Source: QHCA01 sp038237645 (GTDB lineage: Bacteria; Actinomycetota; Actinomycetes; Mycobacteriales; QHCA01). Taken from it: a stretch of DNA of 64,000 bases. Positions 45,385 to 53,608 of this stretch are shown in pieces (the stretch's first letter is position 1; each line of letters starts with the position of its first letter). Where the stretch lies: assembly GCA_038237645.1 (NCBI GenBank), contig JBBRYN010000006.1:1-64000 (forward strand), written 5' to 3'. The notes beneath the pieces were generated by a model. It searched no databases. It worked only from the letters and a program-made list of their open reading frames with translations, and was not told the origin of the DNA. The translations under genes and the position numbers were made by a program.

Positions 45385-46370
45385 CCGCGACGCCCGAGCA
45401 GGTGGAGGCGGCCCGCGACGACCCCAAGCTGGCCAACGTCCTCTACCACGATTGGGAGTCGGCGACCTATGACACCAAGTGGTCGATCTCCTACGACGAG
45501 CGCTGCATCAGCTATGCCCGCGACCGCTTCGTCAAGATCGCCGGCAGCAGCGGATGGCCCTACGGTGAGGCCCTCGAGGTGGGCTGCGGCACCGGGTTCT
45601 TCCTGCTCAACCTGTTGCAGGCCGGTGTCGTCGAGCGTGGCGAGCTCACCGACATCAGCCCGGGCATGGTGCAGGTGGCGAAGGCCAATGCGGCCGACCT
45701 CGGCTTCGAGGTCGGCGGTCGTGTCGCGGACGCGGAGGCGATTCCCTATCCCGACGCCAGCTTCGATCTGGTGGTCGGGCACGCAGTACTGCATCACATC
45801 CCGGACGTCGGGCTGGCCCTGCGTGAGGTGCTCAGGGTGCTGCGCCCCGGTGGCCGCTTCGTCTTCGCCGGCGAGCCGACGCGCTACGGCGACGTGGTCG
45901 CGCGGCGACTGTCCCGGCTGACCTGGTGGGTGACGACGAGGGTGACCCGGCTGCCCGCCCTGCGGCACTGGCGCCGGTCGCAGGAGGAGCTCGACGACTC
46001 CTCGCGGGCCGCCGCCCTCGAGGCGGTCGTCGACCTGCACACGTTCGCACCGGCGCTCCTGCGCGGGCTGGCGGAAGGGGCCGGGGCAACCGACATCGAG
46101 ATCCGCACCGAGGAACTGACGGCGGCATGGTTCGGCTGGCCGGTCCGCACGTTCGAGTCGGCGGTGCCGCCGGAGCCGCTGGGCTGGGGCTGGGCGATGT
46201 TCGCCTATCGCGGCTGGCAACGGCTCGCGCGCTTCGACGACGACGTCCTGTCGCGGGTCGTGCCGGCGGGGTTGTTCTACAACGCGCTGCTGACCGGCCT
46301 GCGGCCGTTCCCGCGAGATCCGCGGAGAGTGGCTCCGCGACCCGCCGGATCGGTCCTCCCTGGATCGTGA
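45381..46370 (+). CDS. class I SAM-dependent methyltransferase
   Basis: The 329-residue protein has SAM motif I ALEVGCGTGFFLLNLL, post-motif acidic LTDISPGMVQVAKANA, the DLVVGHAVLHHI strand and LRPGGRFVFAGEP. The N-terminal 60 and C-terminal 150 residues are specific, with many Trp. It is a small-molecule or lipid methyltransferase by build; the substrate is unknown. It is coupled at both ends (ATGA with the hydratase, GTGA with the acyltransferase), so these three genes form one operon. Confidence 0.87.
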   Translation: MTATPEQVEAARDDPKLANVLYHDWESATYDTKWSISYDERCISYARDRFVKIAGSSGWPYGEALEVGCGTGFFLLNLLQAGVVERGELTDISPGMVQVAKANAADLGFEVGGRVADAEAIPYPDASFDLVVGHAVLHHIPDVGLALREVLRVLRPGGRFVFAGEPTRYGDVVARRLSRLTWWVTTRVTRLPALRHWRRSQEELDDSSRAAALEAVVDLHTFAPALLRGLAEGAGATDIEIRTEELTAAWFGWPVRTFESAVPPEPLGWGWAMFAYRGWQRLARFDDDVLSRVVPAGLFYNALLTGLRPFPRDPRRVAPRPAGSVLPGS

Positions 46371-47128
46371 ACCCCCTCGGATCGCCAGAGATGGTGGAGA
46401 CAGGGCGCGGCCCCGGACGCGGCGATCGAGGCGCGCCCCGGCAAGCTCGCTTCCTGACGCTGGCATCGCTGCGCTGGGTCGTCCGGCATCGTGCGTGGAC
46501 GCCGTATTACCTGACTCGCTACCGGCGGTTCTTCTGGTTCAAGGTGCGGCACCCGCGCGTGATCACCGAGGGCTTCGTGTTCCTCGGCCGCCGGGTCGAG
46601 GTCTATGCCCGGCGCGGCTACGGCCGGGTGGTGCTCGGGCGCTGGGTGCACCTCGGTGACGGCAACCAGTTGCGCGCGCACGGCGGCACACTGCGGGTCG
46701 GGGACAAGTGTGTCTTCGGCAAGGAAAACACGGTCAACTGCCAACTCGACGTGGAGTTCGGGGCGGCGACCCTGGTGGCCGACTGGGTCTACGTGTGCGA
46801 CTTCGATCACGTGTTCTCCGACGTGCACGTGCCGATCAAGGACCAGGGCATCGCCAAGGCGCCGGTGCGCATCGGCCCGGACGTGTGGGTCGGCGTCAAG
46901 GCGACCGTCCTCAAGGGCGCGACCGTGGGAGCCGGGTCCGTGATCGCCGCCCACACCGTGGTCAAGGGCAGCATCCCGCCGTACAGCGTGGTGGCCGGAA
47001 TACCCGGCCGGCCGGTACGAAATCGGCTCGCGGAATACACCGACAGGGCGGAGCATCGTGCGGCGCTCGCCGACAACCCCGGCAAGGCGGCACGGGCGGT
47101 CGACCGGGTCGAGGACCAGCCGAGCTGA
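46367..47128 (+). CDS. left-handed beta-helix (hexapeptide) acyltransferase
   Basis: The 253-residue protein carries hexapeptide repeats from about 75 to 210 (such as RIGPDVWVGVKATVLKGATVGAGSVI), typical of LbetaH O-acetyltransferases of the CatB/LacA kind. VVAGIPGRPV is a common C-terminal motif, and the acid/base His is probably in CDFDHVFSD. The basic N terminus (RWVVRHRAWTPYYLTRYRRFFW) could bind membrane lipids. The start is GTG 46367, overlapping the methyltransferase stop by 4 bp; ATG 46400 is possible. It may acylate a sugar or lipid made with the adjacent methyltransferase (inference). Confidence 0.85.
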   Translation: MNPLGSPEMVETGRGPGRGDRGAPRQARFLTLASLRWVVRHRAWTPYYLTRYRRFFWFKVRHPRVITEGFVFLGRRVEVYARRGYGRVVLGRWVHLGDGNQLRAHGGTLRVGDKCVFGKENTVNCQLDVEFGAATLVADWVYVCDFDHVFSDVHVPIKDQGIAKAPVRIGPDVWVGVKATVLKGATVGAGSVIAAHTVVKGSIPPYSVVAGIPGRPVRNRLAEYTDRAEHRAALADNPGKAARAVDRVEDQPS

Positions 47129-47136
47129 GGAGTCAG

Positions 47137-47940
47137 ATGGACGTCGCCGACGTGCTCGCCGCGTACGACAGCCAACTGCGTCGCGATGCACGACCCGGCC
47201 CGCCGCCGGCCCGCATCGAGCGGGCGGGGCCGGTCGTGCGCTGGCTCAACGACTCCGCGGCCGGCGGTTGGGAGGCCGTGCTGTGGGCCGACCTCGACGA
47301 GTCGACGGCCGACGCGCAGATCGCGCGCGAGTTGGAGTTCTTCGCCGATCGCGGGCGGCGGTTCGAGTGGAAGCATCACGACTACGACCGCCCGGCCGAC
47401 CTGCCTTCGAGGCTGATCGCCGCCGGCTTCGTGCCCGAGGAGCCGGAGGCCTTGGTGGTCGCCGTGGTCGCCGAGGTCGCCGGGCTCGCCGCCGAAACCG
47501 CCCCGCCGGAGGGAATCCGGCTGGGCCCGGTGACCGACACGGCAAGCGTGGACCTCGTCATCTCGGTGCACGAGCAGGTCTTCGGCACGGATCATTCCTG
47601 GCTGCGCGAGGAGTTGATCGCGCGCCTCGCCACGCCCGAGGCCGGGGCGGCGGTGCTGGCCATGGCCGGCGACCGGCCGGTGTGCTCGGCGCGGGTGGAA
47701 TTTCACCAAGGCACCGACTTCGCCAGCCTGTGGGGCGGCGGCACATTGCCGGAGTGGCGTGGTCGCGGCATCTACCGCGCGTTGGTGGCCCATCGGGCCC
47801 GCCTGGCGGCCGAGCGGGGGTTCCGCTACCTGCAGGTCGATTCCTCGCCCGACAGCCAGCCGATCCTGAAGCGACTCGGCTTCGTCCGGCTCGCGACGAC
47901 TACGCCCTACGTCTGGCGGCCACCGGCTGTGCCGGCCTGA
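47137..47940 (+). CDS. GNAT family N-acetyltransferase
   Basis: The 267-residue protein has a C-terminal GNAT domain: VCSARVEFHQGTDFASLWGGGTLPEW, the acetyl-CoA loop RGRGIYRALV, then QVDSSPDSQPILKRLGF. The N-terminal 110 residues are a second, degenerate GNAT-like half. TGAGGAG lies 5 nt before ATG 47137 and within 8 bp of the previous stop, so it is the last gene of the run from 44605. It is convergent with the DUF885 gene. Confidence 0.87.
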   Translation: MDVADVLAAYDSQLRRDARPGPPPARIERAGPVVRWLNDSAAGGWEAVLWADLDESTADAQIARELEFFADRGRRFEWKHHDYDRPADLPSRLIAAGFVPEEPEALVVAVVAEVAGLAAETAPPEGIRLGPVTDTASVDLVISVHEQVFGTDHSWLREELIARLATPEAGAAVLAMAGDRPVCSARVEFHQGTDFASLWGGGTLPEWRGRGIYRALVAHRARLAAERGFRYLQVDSSPDSQPILKRLGFVRLATTTPYVWRPPAVPA

Positions 47941-47959
47941 TCCGCTGGCCGGATGTCGG

Positions 47960-49465
47960 TCAGCCTCGCTCGACGGCGGCCCCGAGCAGGCCGAGCGGGG
48001 GGGAGCCCAGGTCGAGCATGGCCCGGTGGAAGCGCGGGAGGGAGAAGGCGTCGCCCCAAGCGCTGCGCGCCTTCTCGCGCAGGTCGAGGATCGCGAGTTT
48101 GCCCCACGTGTAGCGGCCGTAGCCCGGGTCGAAGGTGCCGCGCCGCGCCTCCGACAGCGCTGCCGGCCCCTGCAGCAGCGCATCGGCGGTGAAGCGGGCG
48201 GCGGCGTCGTCAACCGTCATCTCCCCCGTGTGCAGGCCGATGGAGCAGGCCAGCCGGGTGACCCGGACGAGCGCCTCGATCGCGACCCCGGCGGCGAAGC
48301 GCGGGTCGCCGGCGCGGAAGCCTTCCTCGACCGCCACTTCCTCGACGTAGTGCGCCCAGCCCTCGGCGAACGAGTTGGAGACGAGCAGGCGGCGCACGTC
48401 GGTCGCCGCCCGCCGCAGCGCCCGGCCGTGGGAAAAGTGCCCAGGCGCGACCTCGTGCACCGTGATCGCCGGCAGGGTGGTCCGCGAAAAGACCGCCAGC
48501 CACTCCTGCTGCTCCTCGACCGGCCAGGAGGCGTCGGGCGGGGTGACGTAATACCAGGACGGGCCCTCCGGCTCGCCGGGAGCCGCCCACGACATCATCG
48601 CCATGGCCCAGCGGCGCGACTCCGGCGCCGGGCCGATCCGGCACTCGCCGTCGTGATAGGGAGCCAGGTCGTGCTCCTTCGTCCAGGCGATGGCCTCCTC
48701 CGTCACCTGCCTGGCCTCCTGCAACACACCGGTCGGATCCGGGTGGTCGAGTAGCAACGCTGCCACGGTCGCCGCCGCCGGCCGGCCGGGCGCTATCCGC
48801 TCGCAGGCCTCGTCCAGCATGGCGCGCATCCGGTCGCGTTCGCGGTCGGCGATGCGCGCCAAAGCCGTCAGGTCGACCTCCGTGGCCTCCGCGGCGCCGA
48901 GGTAGCGGGCCAGTGCCGGGCCGCCCATTGCGGCGTCCGGGTCGCCCTCGGCGGCTGCCCGCTCCAGGTGCGCGATCAGCCGGTCGAGGGCTGCCAGCGC
49001 CCGGCCCTCCACCTCGTCGCCGGTGGCCAGGCCGCCGGCCAGGCCGCGCGCGGCGCCGAGGGTCGCTTCGGCAACCGGCCTGGAGATGCGGTCGAGGGCC
49101 TCGACCGCGCCGTCGACCGCCGCCGGCCACTTGGCGAGATGCCGCCGCCGCGCCTCGGCCCGCTCGGCCGCCGGCGCATAGCCCCGGTCGTAGCAGGCGA
49201 CGTCGAGGTTGCCGACGTGCTCGAGTGGGTTGCTCCGATGGAACTGCAACTGCCCGAAGGTCACCCGGGCGCTGTCCTCGAACGCGGCCAGCACCGCCTC
49301 GTCGTAGGGATCCTCCTGGCGGGCACCGGATCCCAGCGCGGCGAGGCCGCGGGCGACACCGGCGGGGGAGAGGTCCTGGACCTCGCCGTCGTACTCGTGC
49401 CGCCCGCCGTACTCGCGGGATCCGGCAACGGACAGGTCGGCCAGCGCGCGGAGTCTCGTGTCCAT
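47960..49465 (-). CDS. DUF885 family protein (putative zinc metallopeptidase)
   Basis: The 501-residue protein has the signature HEVAPGHFSHG (HExxxGH-like) and the downstream EGWAHYVEEVA with a Glu for zinc. SARVTFGQLQFHRSNPLEHV and YTWGKLAILDLR are typical of the DUF885 family. Members show gluzincin-like folds, and some are carboxypeptidases. No signal peptide is present. ATG 49465 is chosen because TAGGTT ends 7 nt upstream with no Shine-Dalgarno site; the frame is open upstream but lacks homologous residues. The biological role is unknown. Confidence 0.85.
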   Translation of the reverse strand: MDTRLRALADLSVAGSREYGGRHEYDGEVQDLSPAGVARGLAALGSGARQEDPYDEAVLAAFEDSARVTFGQLQFHRSNPLEHVGNLDVACYDRGYAPAAERAEARRRHLAKWPAAVDGAVEALDRISRPVAEATLGAARGLAGGLATGDEVEGRALAALDRLIAHLERAAAEGDPDAAMGGPALARYLGAAEATEVDLTALARIADRERDRMRAMLDEACERIAPGRPAAATVAALLLDHPDPTGVLQEARQVTEEAIAWTKEHDLAPYHDGECRIGPAPESRRWAMAMMSWAAPGEPEGPSWYYVTPPDASWPVEEQQEWLAVFSRTTLPAITVHEVAPGHFSHGRALRRAATDVRRLLVSNSFAEGWAHYVEEVAVEEGFRAGDPRFAAGVAIEALVRVTRLACSIGLHTGEMTVDDAAARFTADALLQGPAALSEARRGTFDPGYGRYTWGKLAILDLREKARSAWGDAFSLPRFHRAMLDLGSPPLGLLGAAVERG

Positions 49466-49472
49466 GAGGCCG

Positions 49473-49478
49473 AACCTA
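49473..49478 (-). promoter_or_regulatory. candidate -10 element of the DUF885 gene
   Basis: TAGGTT on the minus strand ends 7 nt before the ATG; leaderless type. Confidence 0.45.
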
Positions 49479-49673
49479 CTGGTCGTCGCCGTCCCTGCCT
49501 GATCGCCATGGCGATCAGGGCGGGCCTGCGCTATCGTCGCGCCGGCCGATATGCCGGTGACGGCGACGTCAGATGACGGCACGGGCCGCTGCACCAGCGC
49601 GACGGCGCAGAACCTCCGCGCCGGTGGGGTTCAGCTGCCAGCTGCCGCAAAATCGCCCGCCGTGGCCGCCGAC

Positions 49674-50063
49674 TCACTCCTCCCAGACGTCGTGTCCCAC
49701 GAGACGGTCGCTGTCGTAGTAACACCCGTCGCTCACCGCCCACTCGCCGGGGGGGCCCAGCCGTGTGCCCGTGCTGAACTTCCGGTACGCGCCACCGCCT
49801 GGCGCGAGGCAGGTCGTCGACATCTGGAGGCTGCCGAAGTATCCGTGACACCGGTCCTCCCAGGTGTCGGGGACGCCGTCCCCGCCCGCGTCCCATTCGT
49901 GATAGTTGTCGCAGTAGCCGCCGAACGCATGCGCGACGCTGACCGGTGCCGCGGCCGGGTTGTGCACGGGCGGTCGAGCGGCGGAAGCGCTTGGTGCCGT
50001 GACCAGGATTCCGGCGGAGACGACGATGGCCAGACCGGCCTTGACGGTGGGCGGCAGGTGCAC
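49674..50063 (-). CDS. small secreted four-cysteine protein, function unknown
   Basis: The 129-residue protein has a signal peptide (KAGLAIVVSAGILV then APSASA, cleavage after about residue 28). The mature part is about 100 residues with four Cys (GYCDN, EDRCHG, STTCLAP, DGCYYD) that could form two disulfides. Asp/Gly-rich WDAGGDGVPDTWEDRC resembles a calcium-binding type loop. GTG 50063 with GGGAG about 6 nt upstream is favoured over starts further upstream. No homologue is recognised. It stands alone, with an AT-rich promoter region upstream. Confidence 0.68.
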   Translation of the reverse strand: MHLPPTVKAGLAIVVSAGILVTAPSASAARPPVHNPAAAPVSVAHAFGGYCDNYHEWDAGGDGVPDTWEDRCHGYFGSLQMSTTCLAPGGGAYRKFSTGTRLGPPGEWAVSDGCYYDSDRLVGHDVWEE

Positions 50064-50103
50064 AGTGACTCCCGAGGTCGGGGGAAGGTCATGGGTCGTA
50101 TTG

Positions 50104-50132
50104 TGGGAATTTATACCACGAAGAGAATTATG
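50104..50132 (-). promoter_or_regulatory. AT-rich promoter region of the secreted protein gene
   Basis: On the minus strand CATAAT (50132-50127) and TATAAA (50115-50110) stand out in an otherwise ~70% GC sequence, 47-69 nt before GTG 50063. Either can be a -10 box. Confidence 0.45.
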
Positions 50133-50156
50133 GGCGGCCACCGGCCGGCCGCCCGC

Positions 50157-50936
50157 CTACGACCGAACCGCCACGAACAGCAGATCCAGTGCCTCGTCGA
50201 TGGCGCCGGCCCTGCCGCCGTCCCTGCCGGTGCCGGAGATCACGAAGTCGGCCGCCACGACTCCGGTCACGTCCGCCTCCAGGGTCGCCGACCACCGCTG
50301 CGGCGGCTGGGCCAGTTGCGCGTCGACGAGGCTCCCGCCGTGTCTACGGTCGAGGCCGCGCAGCCGCGGTCCGTGCGACAGCCCGTCCCGGCCGATCACG
50401 GCAAATCGCGGCGTGAGGAGGTCGGCGAGCTCGGCGGCAGACAGCTCGCGCGAGTGGAACGGGTTGCCGGGCGGAAAGGTCAGCCGGTTCGGGGTGCTGA
50501 TCAACAGGGTGCCGCCGGGTCGGAGCACCCGGTGACACTCGCCGATCAGGGCGGGCTGGTCCCAGAGGTGCTCGATGACCTGGAGGCAGGCGACGACATC
50601 CAGCGCGCCGTTGGCGAACGGCAATTCGACGGCGTTGCCGCGTACGACGTCCAGGCCGGGATAGGCGCTGTGCAGGTGTTCCACGGCGGAGGCGTCGTAG
50701 TCCAGGGCGACGATCCGCCCAGCGGTCGCCGAGAGCAGGTCGGCGCCGTAGCCCTCGCCGGTACCGATTTCGAGGACGTGGGCGACGGCACACCAGTGCC
50801 CGATCGCTCGGTAGGCGGCCTCGTGGCGGCGGAACCAGTAGTTCTCGACCGCGATCCCCGGCAGCGTCCGCTCACCGGTGAGCTTGCAGGGGCGCCTGAC
50901 CTGCGCTGTCGAAGCCGTACGGCATCGCACAATCAT
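50157..50936 (-). CDS. SAM-dependent methyltransferase, Rv3030 (MeT1)-like
   Basis: The 259-residue class I methyltransferase has TGERTLPGIAVENYWFRRHE, SAM motif VLEIGTGEGYGADLL, LQVIEHLWDQ and LLISTPNRLTF. Near the end are GPRLRGLDRRHGGSLVDAQ and DEALDLLFVAVR. From memory these phrases match Mycobacterium tuberculosis Rv3030, a 1-O-methyltransferase of methylmannose polysaccharide biosynthesis, also near fixA/fixB there. The other genes of that pathway are not in this window. ATG 50936 is used; the azoreductase stop lies 13 bp upstream, so the two form an operon. Confidence 0.83.
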   Translation of the reverse strand: MIVRCRTASTAQVRRPCKLTGERTLPGIAVENYWFRRHEAAYRAIGHWCAVAHVLEIGTGEGYGADLLSATAGRIVALDYDASAVEHLHSAYPGLDVVRGNAVELPFANGALDVVACLQVIEHLWDQPALIGECHRVLRPGGTLLISTPNRLTFPPGNPFHSRELSAAELADLLTPRFAVIGRDGLSHGPRLRGLDRRHGGSLVDAQLAQPPQRWSATLEADVTGVVAADFVISGTGRDGGRAGAIDEALDLLFVAVRS

Positions 50937-50949
50937 GCCCGGCCGGCAG

Positions 50950-51585
50950 CTACCCGGGGGGCGCCACCGCACGCGGGACGCGCCGGTCGAGCACCTCTTC
51001 GATCCGGGCCCGGGGGTCGCCCATGTCGACCGGACCGGTCATCGTGTCGACCAAGGTCACGACGTCGATGTCGGTGATCCCGATGAAGCCGAGGATCGAG
51101 CGCAGGTAGCCGGTGCGGAAGTCCAACCCCATCTGCTCGTAGCGCAGCGCGTCACCGCCGCTGGTCGCCAGGACGATGGCTCTCTTGCCGGTCACCAGGC
51201 CGACGGGCGTCGGGGTGTAGAGGAAGGTGCGGCCCACCCGGACGATCTGGTCGATCCAGGCCTTGAGCGCGGCCGGGATGCCGAAGTTGTACATCGGCGC
51301 CCCGATGACCAGCACATCTGCCGCTTCCACCTCACGGATGAGCGCCTCGCTGCGGGACAGCGAGAAGGTGTGCGTGTGGTCGTGCTTCTCCACCGGCGAG
51401 AAGGCCGCGGAGACCCAGGTGTCGTTGACGAAGGGCAGCGGCTCGGCGTTGAGATCGCGGTAGGTGACCGCGGCCTCCGGCTCGCGGCCCAGCCAGCCGA
51501 GAACCAGTTCGCGGCCGAGTCGGCGGGAGAAGGAGCCTGCGCCGGAAGCGCTCGAATCCAGGTGCAGGATGGACGTGCCGGTCAT
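50950..51585 (-). CDS. azoR: FMN-dependent NADH:quinone oxidoreductase/azoreductase
   Basis: The 211-residue flavodoxin-fold enzyme reduces quinones and azo compounds with NADH. The FMN phosphate site is LDSSASGAGSFSRRLG, the isoalloxazine site GAPMYNFGIPAALKAWID, and ATSGGDALRYE is typical of AzoR. GGGGAGG lies 4 nt before ATG 51585. The upstream open frame is not used. It shares a divergent region of 231 bp with etfB. Confidence 0.92.
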   Translation of the reverse strand: MTGTSILHLDSSASGAGSFSRRLGRELVLGWLGREPEAAVTYRDLNAEPLPFVNDTWVSAAFSPVEKHDHTHTFSLSRSEALIREVEAADVLVIGAPMYNFGIPAALKAWIDQIVRVGRTFLYTPTPVGLVTGKRAIVLATSGGDALRYEQMGLDFRTGYLRSILGFIGITDIDVVTLVDTMTGPVDMGDPRARIEEVLDRRVPRAVAPPG

Positions 51586-51802
51586 GGACCCTCCCCGGGA
51601 CGCGAAGATCTTGCGCATAGCCCGCCGGCTGCACGTAGTCACCGCTGCGACCGGATCCCCGTCGCTGCGAGCGTATAGCCGGCAGGTGACCGCCCGCTGC
51701 CGGTTTCGGTGAATCCGCAACTACCCGTTACCGGGAGCGACACCAACCCCGGCCGCTACGCCGTGCGGGCACATCGCCTGGCAGGCGCTGCCTACCGGCA
51801 GG

Positions 51803-51808
51803 TAGCGT
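51803..51808 (+). promoter_or_regulatory. candidate -10 element of etfBA
   Basis: TAGCGT ends 8 nt before the etfB ATG with no Shine-Dalgarno site; leaderless type. It fixes the start at 51817. Confidence 0.45.
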
Positions 51809-51816
51809 CGCCAACC

Positions 51817-52596
51817 ATGAACATCGTCGTACTGGTCAAGCAGGTGCCCGACACCTGGGCTGAGCGCAGGCTGCGCGATGACGACAAGACGCTCGACCGT
51901 GAGTCCGGCGACGCCGTCATCAACGAGATCGACGAATACGCCGTCGAGGAGGCGCTGCGGCTGCAGGAAAAGCACGGCGGAGAGGTGACCGTGCTGTCGA
52001 TGGGACCGCCGCGGGCGATCGAGACGATTCGCAAGGCACTCGCGATGGGCGTCGACAAGGCGGTGCATCTCACCGATGACGCACTGCACGGCTCCTGCGC
52101 CCCGCAGACCTCACTGGCCCTGGCCGCCGTGCTGGGCACGCTCGAATACGACCTGGTGATCTGCGGCTCGGAGGCGGTCGACGCCCGGGTGTCGGCGATG
52201 GGCGCGCTCCTCGCGGAGCGGCTGGGTGTTCCGCAGTTGACCGGTGCCCGCAAGGTGGAGGTCGACGGCACGACCGTGCGCATCGAGCGGCAGACCGAGA
52301 ACGGGTACGACGTGGTCGAGGCAGCCACTCCGGCCGTCATCAGCGTGGTCGAGAAGATCAACGATCCGCGATATCCCTCCTTCAAGGGGATCATGGCGGC
52401 GAAGAAGAAGCCGCTCCGCACCCTGTCCGTCGCCGACGCCGGCATCGACCCGGCGCAGGTCGGCCTGGCCGGTGCGACCAGCGAAGTGGTGGAGTTCACC
52501 GCCCGGCCGCCGCGGGAGGCGGGCCGGGTTGTCAGGGACGAGGGCGACGGCGGCGTCAAGCTGGCCGACTACCTCGCTTCGCAGAAGATCATCTAG
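51817..52596 (+). CDS. etfB: electron transfer flavoprotein beta subunit
   Basis: The 259-residue EtfB (FixA) pairs with EtfA to carry electrons from acyl-CoA dehydrogenases to the respiratory chain. The start MNIVVLVKQVPDT is diagnostic. The AMP-binding segment DARVSAMGALLAERL and the C-terminal KPLRTLSVAD complete the fold. ATG 51817 is supported by homology and by the TAGCGT element; the upstream frame is not coding. It is followed by etfA after 11 bp. Confidence 0.96.
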   Translation: MNIVVLVKQVPDTWAERRLRDDDKTLDRESGDAVINEIDEYAVEEALRLQEKHGGEVTVLSMGPPRAIETIRKALAMGVDKAVHLTDDALHGSCAPQTSLALAAVLGTLEYDLVICGSEAVDARVSAMGALLAERLGVPQLTGARKVEVDGTTVRIERQTENGYDVVEAATPAVISVVEKINDPRYPSFKGIMAAKKKPLRTLSVADAGIDPAQVGLAGATSEVVEFTARPPREAGRVVRDEGDGGVKLADYLASQKII

Positions 52597-52607
52597 GCGG
52601 GAGATCC

Positions 52608-53567
52608 ATGGCAGAGGTACTCGTCCTCGTCGAGCACGCAGCCGGCGCGGCCAAGAAGGTGACCTTCGAGTTGCTGACGGCCGCTCGGCGGCTGGGTGAG
52701 CCCTCGGCGGTGATTCTGGGCGCGCCCGGCACTGCGGGAGCGATCACGGACCGGCTGGCCGAGTACGGCGCCGCCAAGATCTACCTGGGGGAGTCCGACG
52801 ACATCGACGGCTATCTGGTGGCGCCCAAGGCCGAAGCCCTGGCCGCTCTGGTGGCCGACCGGCAGCCCGCGGCCGTGCTCGTCGCGGCGAGTGCGGAGGG
52901 CAAGGAGATCGCCGGACGACTGGCGGTCAAGACCGGCAGCGGCTTCGTCGCCGACGCCGTCGACATCGATTCCGAGGGTACGGCGACGCAGTCGGTCTTC
53001 GGCGGTGCCACGATCGTGTGGTCGCGGGTGACGAAGGGGACACCCATCTTCACGGTGCGGCCCAACTCCGTGGCGGCGAAACCGGAGCCGGCTGCCGGCG
53101 CCGTCGAGGAGGTGTCCGTGCAGGTCTCGGCTGCTGCCAAGGGCGCCAGGGTGATCGAGCGGGTGGTCGAGGACAAGGGCAGCCGGCCCGACCTCACCGA
53201 AGCATCGATCGTCGTCTCCGGCGGCCGGGGCATGGGCGGCCCGGAGAACTTCTCCCTCGTCGAGGCGCTGGCCGACTCGCTGGGCGCCGCCGTCGGAGCC
53301 TCGCGGGCCGCTACGGATGCCGGTTGGTATCCGCACCAGAACCAGGTCGGCCAGACCGGCGTCACCGTGTCGCCCCAGCTCTACGTCGCGGTGGGCATCT
53401 CCGGCGCCATCCAGCACCGGGCCGGCATGCAGACCTCCAAGACCATCGTCGCCGTCAACAAGGACCCCGAGGCGCCGATCTTCGAGCTGGCCGACTTCGG
53501 GGTGGTGGGGGATCTCTTCCAGGTCGTGCCCCAGCTCACCGAGGAGATCGTCAAGCGCAAGGCCTGA
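52608..53567 (+). CDS. etfA: electron transfer flavoprotein alpha subunit
   Basis: The 319-residue EtfA (FixB) binds FAD through the C-terminal half: VVSGGRGMGGPENF, GASRAATDAGWYPHQNQVGQ, GISGAIQHRAGMQ and AVNKDPEAPIFELADFG are all intact. GGGAGA lies 5 nt before ATG 52608. Together with etfB it serves the beta-oxidation-type enzymes encoded elsewhere in the window. Confidence 0.97.
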   Translation: MAEVLVLVEHAAGAAKKVTFELLTAARRLGEPSAVILGAPGTAGAITDRLAEYGAAKIYLGESDDIDGYLVAPKAEALAALVADRQPAAVLVAASAEGKEIAGRLAVKTGSGFVADAVDIDSEGTATQSVFGGATIVWSRVTKGTPIFTVRPNSVAAKPEPAAGAVEEVSVQVSAAAKGARVIERVVEDKGSRPDLTEASIVVSGGRGMGGPENFSLVEALADSLGAAVGASRAATDAGWYPHQNQVGQTGVTVSPQLYVAVGISGAIQHRAGMQTSKTIVAVNKDPEAPIFELADFGVVGDLFQVVPQLTEEIVKRKA

Positions 53568-53596
53568 CCAGCCGTCATCGCTCGACCCGCCAGCCG

Positions 53597-53602
53597 TAGC
53601 CT
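53597..53602 (+). promoter_or_regulatory. candidate -10 element of the MFS gene
   Basis: TAGCCT ends 6 nt before GTG 53609, in the 41-bp gap after etfA, suggesting separate leaderless transcription. Confidence 0.4.
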
Positions 53603-53608
53603 GGAGCG

